This document shows, piece by piece, positions 1-6,055 of a DNA stretch of 7,840 nt (position 1 is the first letter of the stretch; each line of letters opens with the position of its first letter). Source of the DNA: Chloroflexota bacterium (GTDB lineage Bacteria; Chloroflexota; Dormibacteria; Dormibacterales; Dormibacteraceae); assembly GCA_003446775.1 (NCBI GenBank), contig DMCH01000080.1, positions 50,807-58,646 on the forward strand. Reading direction: 5' to 3'. Below the pieces are notes generated by a model, which ran no database searches, had not been told where the DNA came from, and saw nothing but the letters and a program-made list of their open reading frames with translations. The position numbers were made by a program, and so were the translations under genes.

Positions 1-548
1 TTCGCCTGCTCGATGATGATCCGGATCTGCTCGAGGGTTTGCAGTCCTTGGGCGGACCCGATCGGCGAACCCAATGGCATCACGGTAACCGTGCCGATTT
101 CCTCGAGCTTCTTTGCAAGCACAGGATCAGCATTGATGTACGGCAGCACTTTGAAACCTTCGGTCACCAGCGATCGGGCCGCCTTCAGCGTCTCCTCGGG
201 GTCGGGGAACAGGTAGCGCGGGTCGGGGATGACCTCGAGCTTCACCCAATCTGAAAGCCCCATCGACCGCGCCAACCGCGCGATGCGGATCGCTTCGTCG
301 GCGGTACGGCAGCCCGCGGTGTTCGGCAGGATGCGGTAGCGCTTCCAATCGATGACGTCGAGGAGGGTCTTTTTCTTGGGGTCGTCGAGGTTGAGGCGGC
401 GGAGCGCCACCGTGATGAGCTCGCACCCCGACGCCTCGAGCGCCGCGAGCATGGTCTCGTCGTCGGCGTACTTGCCGGTGCCGAGGAACAGGCGGGATCG
501 AAGCTCGACGCCTGCAATGACCAGGCGATCGGTCGCCAGGGTCTGCAT
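1..548 (-). CDS. thiG: Thiazole synthase ThiG (partial, C-terminal part off the left edge)
   Basis: ThiG builds the thiazole phosphate ring of thiamine in the cytoplasm from 1-deoxy-xylulose 5-phosphate, dehydroglycine or iminoglycine, and sulfur carried as ThiS thiocarboxylate. The translation reads through the family landmarks in order: FLGTGKY near residue 20, a PNTAGCRTADEA motif, WVKLEV with the lysine at residue 103 (the position of the Schiff-base lysine in known ThiG proteins), a PDPRYLFPD segment, and the phosphate-binding VMPLGSPIGS stretch close to the edge. About 182 residues are present of a usual 250-260. The ATG at 548 is the only plausible start, because an in-frame TAA lies four codons upstream. 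No good Shine-Dalgarno site precedes it. No ThiS-like gene is present between it and the Nudix gene 104 bp upstream, so the rest of the thiamine genes, if clustered, must lie to the left. Confidence 0.95.
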   Translation of the reverse strand, partial: MQTLATDRLVIAGVELRSRLFLGTGKYADDETMLAALEASGCELITVALRRLNLDDPKKKTLLDVIDWKRYRILPNTAGCRTADEAIRIARLARSMGLSDWVKLEVIPDPRYLFPDPEETLKAARSLVTEGFKVLPYINADPVLAKKLEEIGTVTVMPLGSPIGSAQGLQTLEQIRIIIEQA

Positions 549-609
549 GAATTCAGCTTACCGAGTGCGGCGATTGGCCAGCGTGATCTCGGATCGCCCC
601 ACACCGGCG

Positions 610-652
610 GCGCCCTGCGGGCGCGGCCGGAGCTCCCCGCGTGGCGGGGAGC
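610..652 (-). terminator. Two tandem GC hairpins between the Nudix gene and thiG
   Basis: Two perfect inverted repeats sit side by side. One has GCTCCCCGC (632-640) and GCGGGGAGC (644-652) with a 3-nt loop. The other has GCGCCC (610-615) and GGGCGC (619-624) with a 3-nt loop. The first abuts the Nudix stop codon directly. No T-run follows on either strand, so they do not make a textbook intrinsic terminator. They could instead be a processing, mRNA-stabilising or REP-like element. The rest of the 104-bp gap (549-609) shows nothing clear. Confidence 0.35.
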
Positions 653-1081
653 CTAGGGGAGATCCTGCGTCTCTAGAAGTTTCCGGTCGCGAGGGTAGGT
701 CAGGCGCTTGATCGCGTCGGGCACCGACAGCCAAACGAGCTTGTCGACCTCGACTCCGGGCTTGAAGCGTCCGCCCTTGGCCTCCATGAGCCAGTAGCAG
801 GCGACCTTGTCGCGGCCGCGTCGATCGACATAGGCGGTGCACCCGAGTGGCCGCTCGATCTCGCAGCGAAACCCTGTCTCTTCGCGGACCTCGCGCAAGG
901 CGCAGTCCTCCGGAGTCTCGTCCGGCTCGACCTTGCCTTTGGGCAGGGTCCAGTCATCGTAGGTGGGGCGGTGGATGATCGCGAGCTCTGTCTCGCCTGA
1001 TGGATCGGTGCGGTAGACGACGCCGCCCGCCGCGCGGATGACACTCACATCGGTCAACTCGAGGATCTTGGTGGCCAACAT
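653..1081 (-). CDS. Nudix (MutT-like) hydrolase
   Basis: This is a 142-residue single-domain Nudix protein. Such enzymes hydrolyse a nucleoside diphosphate linked to another group (dinucleoside polyphosphates, oxidised dNTPs and similar), using Mg2+ held by the Nudix box. The full box fits GX5EX7REUXEEXGU at residues 49-71, with G49, E55 and the REVREETGF core at 63-71. The preceding IIHRPTYDDWTLPKGK stretch resembles the N-terminal domain of mycobacterial MutT1, and the Ap4A-hydrolase group is also similar. The C-terminal histidine-phosphatase domain of MutT1 is absent, so the substrate cannot be assigned. AAGGAG lies only 2 nt before the ATG at 1081. The next codon is TTG, which would give a 5-nt spacing, so initiation there is possible. 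The gene lies between pit and thiG on the same strand, with a candidate promoter of its own upstream. Confidence 0.9.
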   Translation of the reverse strand: MLATKILELTDVSVIRAAGGVVYRTDPSGETELAIIHRPTYDDWTLPKGKVEPDETPEDCALREVREETGFRCEIERPLGCTAYVDRRGRDKVACYWLMEAKGGRFKPGVEVDKLVWLSVPDAIKRLTYPRDRKLLETQDLP

Positions 1082-1187
1082 TGCTCCTTCGTCTGCTTGA
1101 TCGGCGGGCTAGGGCGTAAGTCTCTTCATGTAACCGATGGCGACGTAATGGTGTGAGTCTACCTGCGCTGCGCGCTGTGCGACATCC

Positions 1188-1217
1188 TTTATACACAACG
1201 CGCGAGACAGTTGTCTT
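1188..1217 (-). promoter_or_regulatory. Candidate promoter for the Nudix gene
   Basis: In the 156-bp gap between pit and the Nudix gene the minus strand carries TATAAA (plus 1188-1193). AAGACA (plus 1212-1217) lies 18 bp upstream of it, a reasonable -10/-35 pair in otherwise GC-rich sequence. The -35 hexamer overlaps a small inverted repeat, AGACA-GT-TGTCT, at 1205-1216 on the plus strand, which could be an operator. The predicted transcript would have a leader of roughly 100 nt. The call rests on sequence resemblance only. Confidence 0.35.
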
Positions 1218-1237
1218 GTTCGCCGAGTCCGTTTCGG

Positions 1238-2257
1238 CTAACCGCGCACGCCCGCCGTGTGAAGGATGGCGAACGCGACCCATGAAATGACCGCCGCTGC
1301 CGGGATCGTCACGAGCCAAGCGGCGGCGATGTTGGCACCGAGTCCCCAACGCACGGCTGAGAGCTTCCGGCTCGCGCCGACTCCCATCACTGACCCTGTG
1401 ATCACATGGGTCGTGCTCACGGGCAGACCGATCAGGGTCGCGCCCTGGATGACGGTCGCTCCCATGAGCTGAACGGCCAGGCCAGTTGCCGGCTCCAATT
1501 TGATGATGCTCCAGCCCAAAGTTCGGATGATGCGCCAGCCGCCGGCGTAGGTACCGAAGGCGATGGTCGCGGCGGACAGGAAGACCACCCAGAGGGGGAC
1601 CTGGAACTTGGTTAGGTTGCCCGATGCGATCAAGGCCAGTGTGATCGCGGCCATGGTCTTCTGCGCGTCGTTGGCGCCATGCGAGTACGAGAGGAACGCG
1701 GAAGTCAGAATCTGTAGCCGGCGGAATGTGCGGTTGACGGGAGCTGGTCGGAGCTGCAGGCGGTGTACGACGAGGATCAGTAGGATCGCAAAGATCGCTG
1801 AGGCCAGGAAACCCAGGGGTGGCGAGATGACTAGGCTCGCTATCTGTTTGCCAAGTGCCGCCCATTTCACCCCGCCCAGGCCACCCGCCGCCGCAATGCC
1901 CGCGCCACAGAGGCCTCCGATGAGCGCGTGCGTCGAACTGCTCGGCAGCCCGCTGTACCAGGTGATGAGGTTCCAGGCTATCGCGCCGATCAGGGCCGCC
2001 ATCACGACCACGAGGCCCGGCTTGATCGCGAGCGTGCTCGCGATGGTGTTAGAGACTTTCGCCTGGAAGAAGGCGACAGTGACTACCGCACCGATTAGGT
2101 TGAACACGGCCGAGAGCCCGACTGCGGCGTGAGGCGAGAGGGCGCGAGTTGAGATCGACGTGGCGATCGCATTCGCGGTGTCGTGGAAACCGTTGGTGAA
2201 ATCGAACAGAACAGCGACGGCGATCGTGGCCCACAGGAGGGGCGCAGTCTCAGGCAT
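1238..2257 (-). CDS. pit: PiT-family inorganic phosphate transporter
   Basis: This is a polytopic membrane protein of about 339 residues that takes up inorganic phosphate, usually as a metal-phosphate complex with H+ (or with Na+ in some members). Both halves of the PHO4 inverted-repeat architecture are visible. The first half has GFHDTANA at 23-30 and GLPSSSTHALIGG at 102-114. The second half has SHGANDAQKTM at 191-201 and GLPVSTTHVITGS at 276-288. Hydrophobic segments fill the rest, separated by a basic loop near 164-180. The open frame extends nine codons further upstream to 2284. I chose the ATG at 2255-2257 because it overlaps the end of the upstream DUF47 gene by 8 bp, typical of translational coupling, and because the extra residues are basic and unlike the family. 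DUF47-pit pairs are a common bacterial arrangement, in which DUF47 is thought to modulate the permease. Confidence 0.93.
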   Translation of the reverse strand: MPETAPLLWATIAVAVLFDFTNGFHDTANAIATSISTRALSPHAAVGLSAVFNLIGAVVTVAFFQAKVSNTIASTLAIKPGLVVVMAALIGAIAWNLITWYSGLPSSSTHALIGGLCGAGIAAAGGLGGVKWAALGKQIASLVISPPLGFLASAIFAILLILVVHRLQLRPAPVNRTFRRLQILTSAFLSYSHGANDAQKTMAAITLALIASGNLTKFQVPLWVVFLSAATIAFGTYAGGWRIIRTLGWSIIKLEPATGLAVQLMGATVIQGATLIGLPVSTTHVITGSVMGVGASRKLSAVRWGLGANIAAAWLVTIPAAAVISWVAFAILHTAGVRG

Positions 2258-2858
2258 TCTTGATTGCGATCGTCTCCATGACATTGGCGGCGTGCTCGCA
2301 AGCGTCCATGGTGGCTTCGAGCACGTCGTAGATGTCCTTCCACTTCACCAGTTCGGACGGGTCACGGACTGTCGAGAACAGCTCTCCGATCGCTGCGCGC
2401 GTGAGCCGGTCGCCCTCGTTTTCAAGTCTGTGTATTTCGAGCCTGTGGGGTTTTAGCTTGGCGAACCCTTCCAGCTGGTCGAGCGCGGCGGCGATCTCGA
2501 TACCCGCTTTGGCCAGGTATTCCCCCATCTGCTTGGCCGGATCGGAAATGGTCTGGATCCGGTAGAGGTCGATCTTGTCGCCGGTCTCCTCGGCCAGGTC
2601 GACAACGTCGTCCAGGCTGGACGCGAGCAGCAGGATGTCCTCCTGGTCGAGTGGCGTGACAAACGTGCTGTTGACGAGGTTGTGAATTTGGTGGGTTGCC
2701 TCGTCGCACTCGTGCTCGAGGTCAATCAGGCGGGCGTGGCGGCTTCTGCCCTCCAGAAGAGACTTGCTCAGCTCTGTGAGCGTCTCGCTGACCAGGTCTC
2801 CTTGCTTCCGAAACAGCTCGAAGAACCGCTGCCCTCGGGGTAGTGGGATCAGTTTCAT
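2250..2858 (-). CDS. DUF47 (PhoU-like) phosphate transport regulator, copy 1
   Basis: This 202-residue soluble, mostly helical protein belongs to the DUF47/PhoU_div family, whose members share the PhoU-type helical bundle and are usually encoded next to PiT transporters. Visible family features are the N-terminal RFFELFRKQGDLV segment, EHECDEATHQI near 48-58, DILLLASSLDDVVDLAEE around 74-91, EIHRLENEGD around 140-149, KWKDIYDVLE near 170, and a closing ETIAIKNA tail. The acidic ExxxD-like positions in the ENEGD and EHECDE segments are candidate metal ligands by analogy with PhoU. A strong GGAGG sits 6 nt before the ATG. The stop overlaps the pit start by 8 bp, so the two are almost certainly co-translated. 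It diverges from phoU and shares a 73-bp regulatory gap with it. Copy 2 lies at 4260-4871. Confidence 0.92.
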   Translation of the reverse strand: MKLIPLPRGQRFFELFRKQGDLVSETLTELSKSLLEGRSRHARLIDLEHECDEATHQIHNLVNSTFVTPLDQEDILLLASSLDDVVDLAEETGDKIDLYRIQTISDPAKQMGEYLAKAGIEIAAALDQLEGFAKLKPHRLEIHRLENEGDRLTRAAIGELFSTVRDPSELVKWKDIYDVLEATMDACEHAANVMETIAIKNA

Positions 2859-2893
2859 CTTATTCCTCCGGGGTGAAGGCTAAAGAGGCTTAG

Positions 2894-2924
2894 GTTAAGG
2901 CGTCGTTAAAGCTGCCCCTAACAT
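2894..2924 (+). promoter_or_regulatory. Pho-box-like direct repeats and candidate phoU promoter
   Basis: Two direct repeats, GTTAAGGCGTC (2894-2904) and GTTAAAGCTGC (2905-2915), follow one another with an exact 11-bp period. A weaker third unit containing CCTAAC comes next. The -10-like TAACAT (2919-2924) begins 7 nt after the second GTTAAAG. Established PhoB/PhoP boxes are pairs of 6-7-bp half-sites at 11-bp period that replace the -35 about 10 bp before the -10, and this layout matches. The GTG of phoU at 2932 falls about 7 nt after the -10, close to the expected transcription start. The same repeats may serve the divergent DUF47-pit operon. The assignment is by layout and context; no binding site of this lineage is known to me. 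Confidence 0.5.
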
Positions 2925-2931
2925 TCTGGGA

Positions 2932-3558
2932 GTGACCGACGACGTGCTGCTGGAGTTAGGGCGCCTGGTCGGGATGGCGCTGACCGATGCCTTGATCGCG
3001 CTGGATAGGCACGATCTGGCGCTGGCGGACAAGGTGGTACGGGGAGATTTGGAGATCAACCGCCTCCGCTACCAGCTCGAAGAGCAGATCACCCCTCGAT
3101 TGGCAGGCAGCGAGGCTGCCGACGCCAGGTGGATGGTGGCCGCCCTCTACGTGATCTCTGAGCTGGAACGAATGGGAGATCACGCCGAGGGAATCGCAAA
3201 GGTGACCTTGATGCTTGGTCCTAATCCGTCCCTGTCGGTACCGGCGGTCATCGGTGATATGGGCTCTCTCACCATCTCAATGGTCGGCCGCGCCCTGGCA
3301 GCCCTAAACAAGCGCGACGTCAAAGCCGCTCGCGCTGTGTGCCGAGAAGATGATGAGATCGACGCCTTGTACGACCGTGCTTACCAGGAGCTGATCTCAA
3401 TGATGGTCTCCGACCCTAGGCGCATAACCGAGGCCACCTACATGATCTGGGTCACCCACAACCTGGAACGAATTGCCGACCGAGCCACCAACATCTGCGA
3501 GCGGGTGGTCTACCTGGCCACTGGCCATGTGGAGGAATTGAACGTCTCCAAGTACTGA
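2932..3558 (+). CDS. phoU: Phosphate-specific transport regulator PhoU
   Basis: PhoU is a cytoplasmic two-repeat helical protein. In characterised systems it links the state of the Pst transporter to the PhoR/PhoB two-component system and restrains phosphate uptake. The 208-residue product carries both diagnostic metal-binding helices, ELERMGDHA (E79 and D83) and NLERIADRA (E179 and D183), about 100 residues apart as expected for the tandem repeat. The GTG start at 2932 leaves the N-terminus about 10-15 residues shorter than usual. Upstream the frame is open only to a TAA at 2896-2898 and offers no ATG, GTG or TTG. GGGA directly touches the start codon, so there is no usable Shine-Dalgarno spacing and a leaderless message is likely. 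The regulator gene follows 16 bp downstream on the same strand, so the pair probably forms an operon. Confidence 0.93.
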   Translation: MTDDVLLELGRLVGMALTDALIALDRHDLALADKVVRGDLEINRLRYQLEEQITPRLAGSEAADARWMVAALYVISELERMGDHAEGIAKVTLMLGPNPSLSVPAVIGDMGSLTISMVGRALAALNKRDVKAARAVCREDDEIDALYDRAYQELISMMVSDPRRITEATYMIWVTHNLERIADRATNICERVVYLATGHVEELNVSKY

Positions 3559-3574
3559 GGCCAGCCGGGTCCGC

Positions 3575-4273
3575 GTGGTGGTGATTGGCCCTGCGGCTAG
3601 CCTGGCCACTCACCTCAAGAACCAACTGGCGCCCGAAAATGTCGATGTTGTGTGGCACCGGCAGGCGAGCGGGCTGCTTCGCGAGCCATCCGCCGATGCG
3701 GTCGTGCTGGATGGTGCTGACCTGATCGATGCGACCGCAGCAGTCCGTAGAGCGACCGCGGCGTCACTCTTGATAGTCGGTGCGGACGAGCGCGTGGCTG
3801 CGACCTGTCTCGCGATTGGCGCGGATGCGTGGTTGCCTTCGGGGAGTGGGCTGGCGTTGGTTTGCGCCCAGGTGCGCGCTCTCATCAGAAATCGGACTAC
3901 CGGGCGATCTAACTCTCGTGTCGAGATTGGTCGTCTGCGGCTCGACGTCAGCGCTCGGCGCGCTGAGGTCGAAGGCTGTGAACTACAGATGACGCCGCGC
4001 GAATTCGACTTGCTCAGAGTACTGATGGAGAACGCGGGGGTGGTTTTAAGTCGAGATCGGATCCTGGCTGGCGCCTGGGGCTCCCGTTTCGTCGGTGAAC
4101 CGAAGACTGTCGACGTTCACGTGGCATGGCTTCGACCAAAATTGGAGGGGAGCGGATTACGCGTGACCACTCTTCGCGGAGTCGGTTACCGTCTCGATGT
4201 CCTCGACGATCGGCGCCCCACAGTCCTCGCCGCTCAAGAGCCTCATGAGGTCATTCCGATTACGCGTTCTTGA
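3575..4273 (+). CDS. OmpR/PhoB-type winged-helix regulator with degenerate receiver domain
   Basis: This 232-residue protein has an N-terminal receiver-like fold (about 1-108) and a C-terminal Trans_reg_C winged helix (about 115-208). The DNA-binding half is canonical, with MTPREFDLLRVLMENAG, LSRDRIL, TVDVHVAWLRPKL and TLRGVGYRLD. The receiver half is not. Where the acidic pair normally follows the first strand there is IGPAAS. The switch Thr/Ser position reads VGADE. The invariant lysine (usually TKP) is replaced in WLPSG, with S89 at its place. D46 in VVLDG may mark the phospho-acceptor position. The protein probably works without standard phosphorylation, perhaps by protein contact or constitutive binding. 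Its position 16 bp after phoU suggests control of phosphate genes. Three consecutive GTG codons (3575, 3578, 3581) make the exact start ambiguous, and no strong Shine-Dalgarno site is seen. A tail of about 25 residues follows the winged helix and its gene end overlaps the DUF47 copy 2 gene. Confidence 0.88.
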   Translation: MVVIGPAASLATHLKNQLAPENVDVVWHRQASGLLREPSADAVVLDGADLIDATAAVRRATAASLLIVGADERVAATCLAIGADAWLPSGSGLALVCAQVRALIRNRTTGRSNSRVEIGRLRLDVSARRAEVEGCELQMTPREFDLLRVLMENAGVVLSRDRILAGAWGSRFVGEPKTVDVHVAWLRPKLEGSGLRVTTLRGVGYRLDVLDDRRPTVLAAQEPHEVIPITRS

Positions 4274-4871
4274 TGGCGATCGTCTCGATGATTTCCGCCA
4301 CAGACTGGCACTCATCAAGAGTCGATTCCAGCAGCGAGTAGAGATCCTTCCACTTGATGACGTCGGCAGGGTTCTGGTGGTTGGTTTCGAAAAGCGTCTG
4401 AAGTGCAACTCGATTGATCGAATCGCCCTCGTTTTCGAGCCGATGAATCTCTTGAAGCACCGGGTCTATGCCGTTGAAGTCTTCCAGCATGTCCAGCGCC
4501 TTCCCCAACTCGATGCCCGCTTTCGCGAGGCATTCGCCCAAACGCTTGGCTGAATCGGTGATCGAGACGATCTCGTAGAGGTCGATCTTGTCTGAGACCT
4601 CTTCGGCGAGGTCGACGACCTGGTCGAGTGCGTGGGCCAAGAGCAATATGTCGCCCTGCTCAATGGGTGTCGTGAACGTGAGATTAGTCAGGCTGTAGAT
4701 GTCGTGCGTGACGTCGTCACATGTGTGCTCGAGCTCGCGCAGGCGGGAATGCCGGTTTCGACCCTCCTGCAGCACATTGCTGAGCTCGGTCAGCGTCTCC
4801 CTGACCAGCGTGCCCTGCCGCCTGAACAGCTCATAGAAGCGCCGTTCACGCGGGATCAAGCTCAGTTTCAC
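4260..4871 (-). CDS. DUF47 (PhoU-like) phosphate transport regulator, copy 2
   Basis: This 203-residue paralog of the 2250-2858 product is about 60% identical by my hand alignment, with one single-residue gap. The same landmarks are present: RFYELFRRQGTLV, ELEHTCDDVTHDI, DILLLAHALDQVVDLAEE, EIHRLENEGD, KWKDLYSLLE and an identical ETIAIKNA tail. Unlike copy 1 it has no PiT gene beside it. It lies tail to tail with the winged-helix regulator, sharing 14 bp at the 3' ends (4260-4273), and head to head with pstS across a 78-bp gap. The start is a GTG at 4871, supported by the conserved MKL N-terminus shared with copy 1. GGGTGG upstream is at best a weak Shine-Dalgarno site. It may serve a second PiT protein elsewhere or act with the Pst system; the sequence does not decide. 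Confidence 0.9.
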   Translation of the reverse strand: MKLSLIPRERRFYELFRRQGTLVRETLTELSNVLQEGRNRHSRLRELEHTCDDVTHDIYSLTNLTFTTPIEQGDILLLAHALDQVVDLAEEVSDKIDLYEIVSITDSAKRLGECLAKAGIELGKALDMLEDFNGIDPVLQEIHRLENEGDSINRVALQTLFETNHQNPADVIKWKDLYSLLESTLDECQSVAEIIETIAIKNA

Positions 4872-4938
4872 GCCGTAACCACCCGAGCTAAGCGTAAGGC
4901 AGGCGGGTCTGTCGGTTGCGGCGCTCGTTCAAGCTGTC

Positions 4939-4945
4939 GAGGAGG
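4939..4945 (+). promoter_or_regulatory. Ribosome binding site of pstS
   Basis: GAGGAGG lies 4 nt before the ATG at 4950. It is one of the two strong Shine-Dalgarno sites in the window and decides the start, because the open frame continues upstream to 4632 across the antisense of DUF47 copy 2. In the remaining 78-bp divergent gap I could not identify a convincing -10/-35 pair or an 11-bp-spaced Pho box. Confidence 0.75.
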
Positions 4946-4949
4946 TTTG

Positions 4950-6032
4950 ATGTTCGCAGGCAGACGATTGAGGCGGGCACCCCTCGTCGGCATTGCGGCC
5001 GCCATGTTCGCCGCCGCGTGCGGCAACACGGGCACAGGCTCGCCGGTCGACGTAGGGAGTGGGTCTCTCACCGGCGCCGGCGCGACGTTCCCGGCGCCGT
5101 TCTACACCAAAGCGTTCTTCGACTACGCGGCGAAGTACCCGCAGGTGACGGTCAACTACCAGGCGATCGGCTCCGGCGGAGGCATCTCGGCTTTCCAAAA
5201 GGGTACGGTCGATTTCGGCGCCAGTGACGTGCCGATGAGCGCTGCAGACCAGGCCAAGGTCCCAGGTGGCGCGGCGGCGATGGTGCAGGTGCCGACCACC
5301 CTGGGCGTGATCGCGGTCACGTACAACCTGTCCGGGGTCAGCAAGCTGCAGCTCGACGGTCCAACTCTCGCCAACATCTACCTGGGTCACATCTCGAAGT
5401 GGAATGACCCCGCGATCGCGGCCTTGAACTCGGGCGTGACCCTTCCGAGCAGCGCAATCCAGGTCGTACACCGCGCCGACAGCAGCGGCACGACCTACCA
5501 CTTCACCGACTACCTCGCCAAGGTTTCCGACGAATGGAAGAGTAAAGTCGGCGTCGCCAAGGCGGTTTCGTGGCCGGTCGGCATCGGCTCCGCGCAGAAC
5601 GCCGGCGTCGCGCAGTCCGTGACCTCCACGGCGGGTGCCATCGGCTACAACGAGCTGGCGTACGTCGTGCAGGCAAACATGAGCCAGGCATACCTCAAGA
5701 ACGCCGACGGCAACTTCGTGCAGGCGAGCGTCGCGGGCGCGACCGCGGCCGCGTCGCACAACACCAGCGTGAGCCCGACCAACTTCTCAATCACGAACGA
5801 GCCGGGCGCCACGTCGTACCCGATCACGGCTTTCAGCTGGGTATTCCTGTACACCGCGTACACCGACCCCGCCAAGGGCAGGGCCGTGGTGTACCTGTTC
5901 AAGTGGCTTGTCACCGACGGCCAGTCGGACGGCACGTCTCTGCAGTACGCGGCGCTTCCGACCGCCGTGCAGAACCTGGCCCTCACCAGCCTCAAGACGG
6001 TCCAGGCCGGCGGCAAAGCAGTCCTGACCTAA
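4950..6032 (+). CDS. pstS: Phosphate ABC transporter substrate-binding lipoprotein PstS
   Basis: PstS is the extracytoplasmic phosphate-binding component of the high-affinity Pst ABC transporter. The product has 360 residues. A basic N-terminus and a short hydrophobic stretch lead to a lipobox ending AAAC with Cys24, so it should be a membrane-anchored lipoprotein. The phosphate-pocket motifs are in the usual order: GAGATFP (T46, F47), GSGGG (S75), FGASDVP (D93), and the RADSSGTT loop (R175, S179, G180, T181). IYLGHISKWNDP and SWPVGIGSAQNAGV are further family hallmarks, and GAIGYNELAY lies in the C-terminal half. The ATG at 4950 is fixed by the strong GAGGAGG and by the signal peptide beginning there. 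No pstC, pstA or pstB follows. The next gene is rsmG on the other strand, so the permease and ATPase must be elsewhere or missing. Confidence 0.95.
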   Translation: MFAGRRLRRAPLVGIAAAMFAAACGNTGTGSPVDVGSGSLTGAGATFPAPFYTKAFFDYAAKYPQVTVNYQAIGSGGGISAFQKGTVDFGASDVPMSAADQAKVPGGAAAMVQVPTTLGVIAVTYNLSGVSKLQLDGPTLANIYLGHISKWNDPAIAALNSGVTLPSSAIQVVHRADSSGTTYHFTDYLAKVSDEWKSKVGVAKAVSWPVGIGSAQNAGVAQSVTSTAGAIGYNELAYVVQANMSQAYLKNADGNFVQASVAGATAAASHNTSVSPTNFSITNEPGATSYPITAFSWVFLYTAYTDPAKGRAVVYLFKWLVTDGQSDGTSLQYAALPTAVQNLALTSLKTVQAGGKAVLT

Positions 6033-6055
6033 CGATCACGCCGTCGTCACCGATT

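Noticed and set aside
1222..1238. Small hairpin (GCCGA and TCGGC) after the pit stop codon as a terminator
   Set aside because: It has only a 5-bp stem with a 7-nt loop and no T-run. Such stems are expected by chance in GC-rich sequence.
954..1865. 303-codon minus-strand open frame
   Set aside because: It is a shadow frame over pit and the Nudix gene. Its composition is rich in Arg, Pro and His, typical of out-of-frame GC-rich sequence, and it matches no family I know.
2258..2284. Nine-codon N-terminal extension of Pit
   Set aside because: It would deepen the overlap with DUF47 to 35 bp and adds basic residues not seen in the family. The ATG at 2257 gives the usual short coupling overlap.
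4632..4949. Upstream extension of the pstS open frame, giving 466 codons
   Set aside because: It is antisense to DUF47 copy 2 along most of its length. The strong GAGGAGG, ATG and lipoprotein signal peptide all begin at 4939-4950.
4872..4949. Possible Pho box in the DUF47 copy 2/pstS divergent gap (GTAACC, CTAAGC, GTAAGG)
   Set aside because: The elements are spaced 13 and 6 bp apart, not 11, and no -10 is placed correctly after them.
4929..5759. 276-codon minus-strand open frame opposite pstS
   Set aside because: It is an Arg- and Gly-rich shadow of pstS with no recognisable motif, and the pstS reading is unambiguous.
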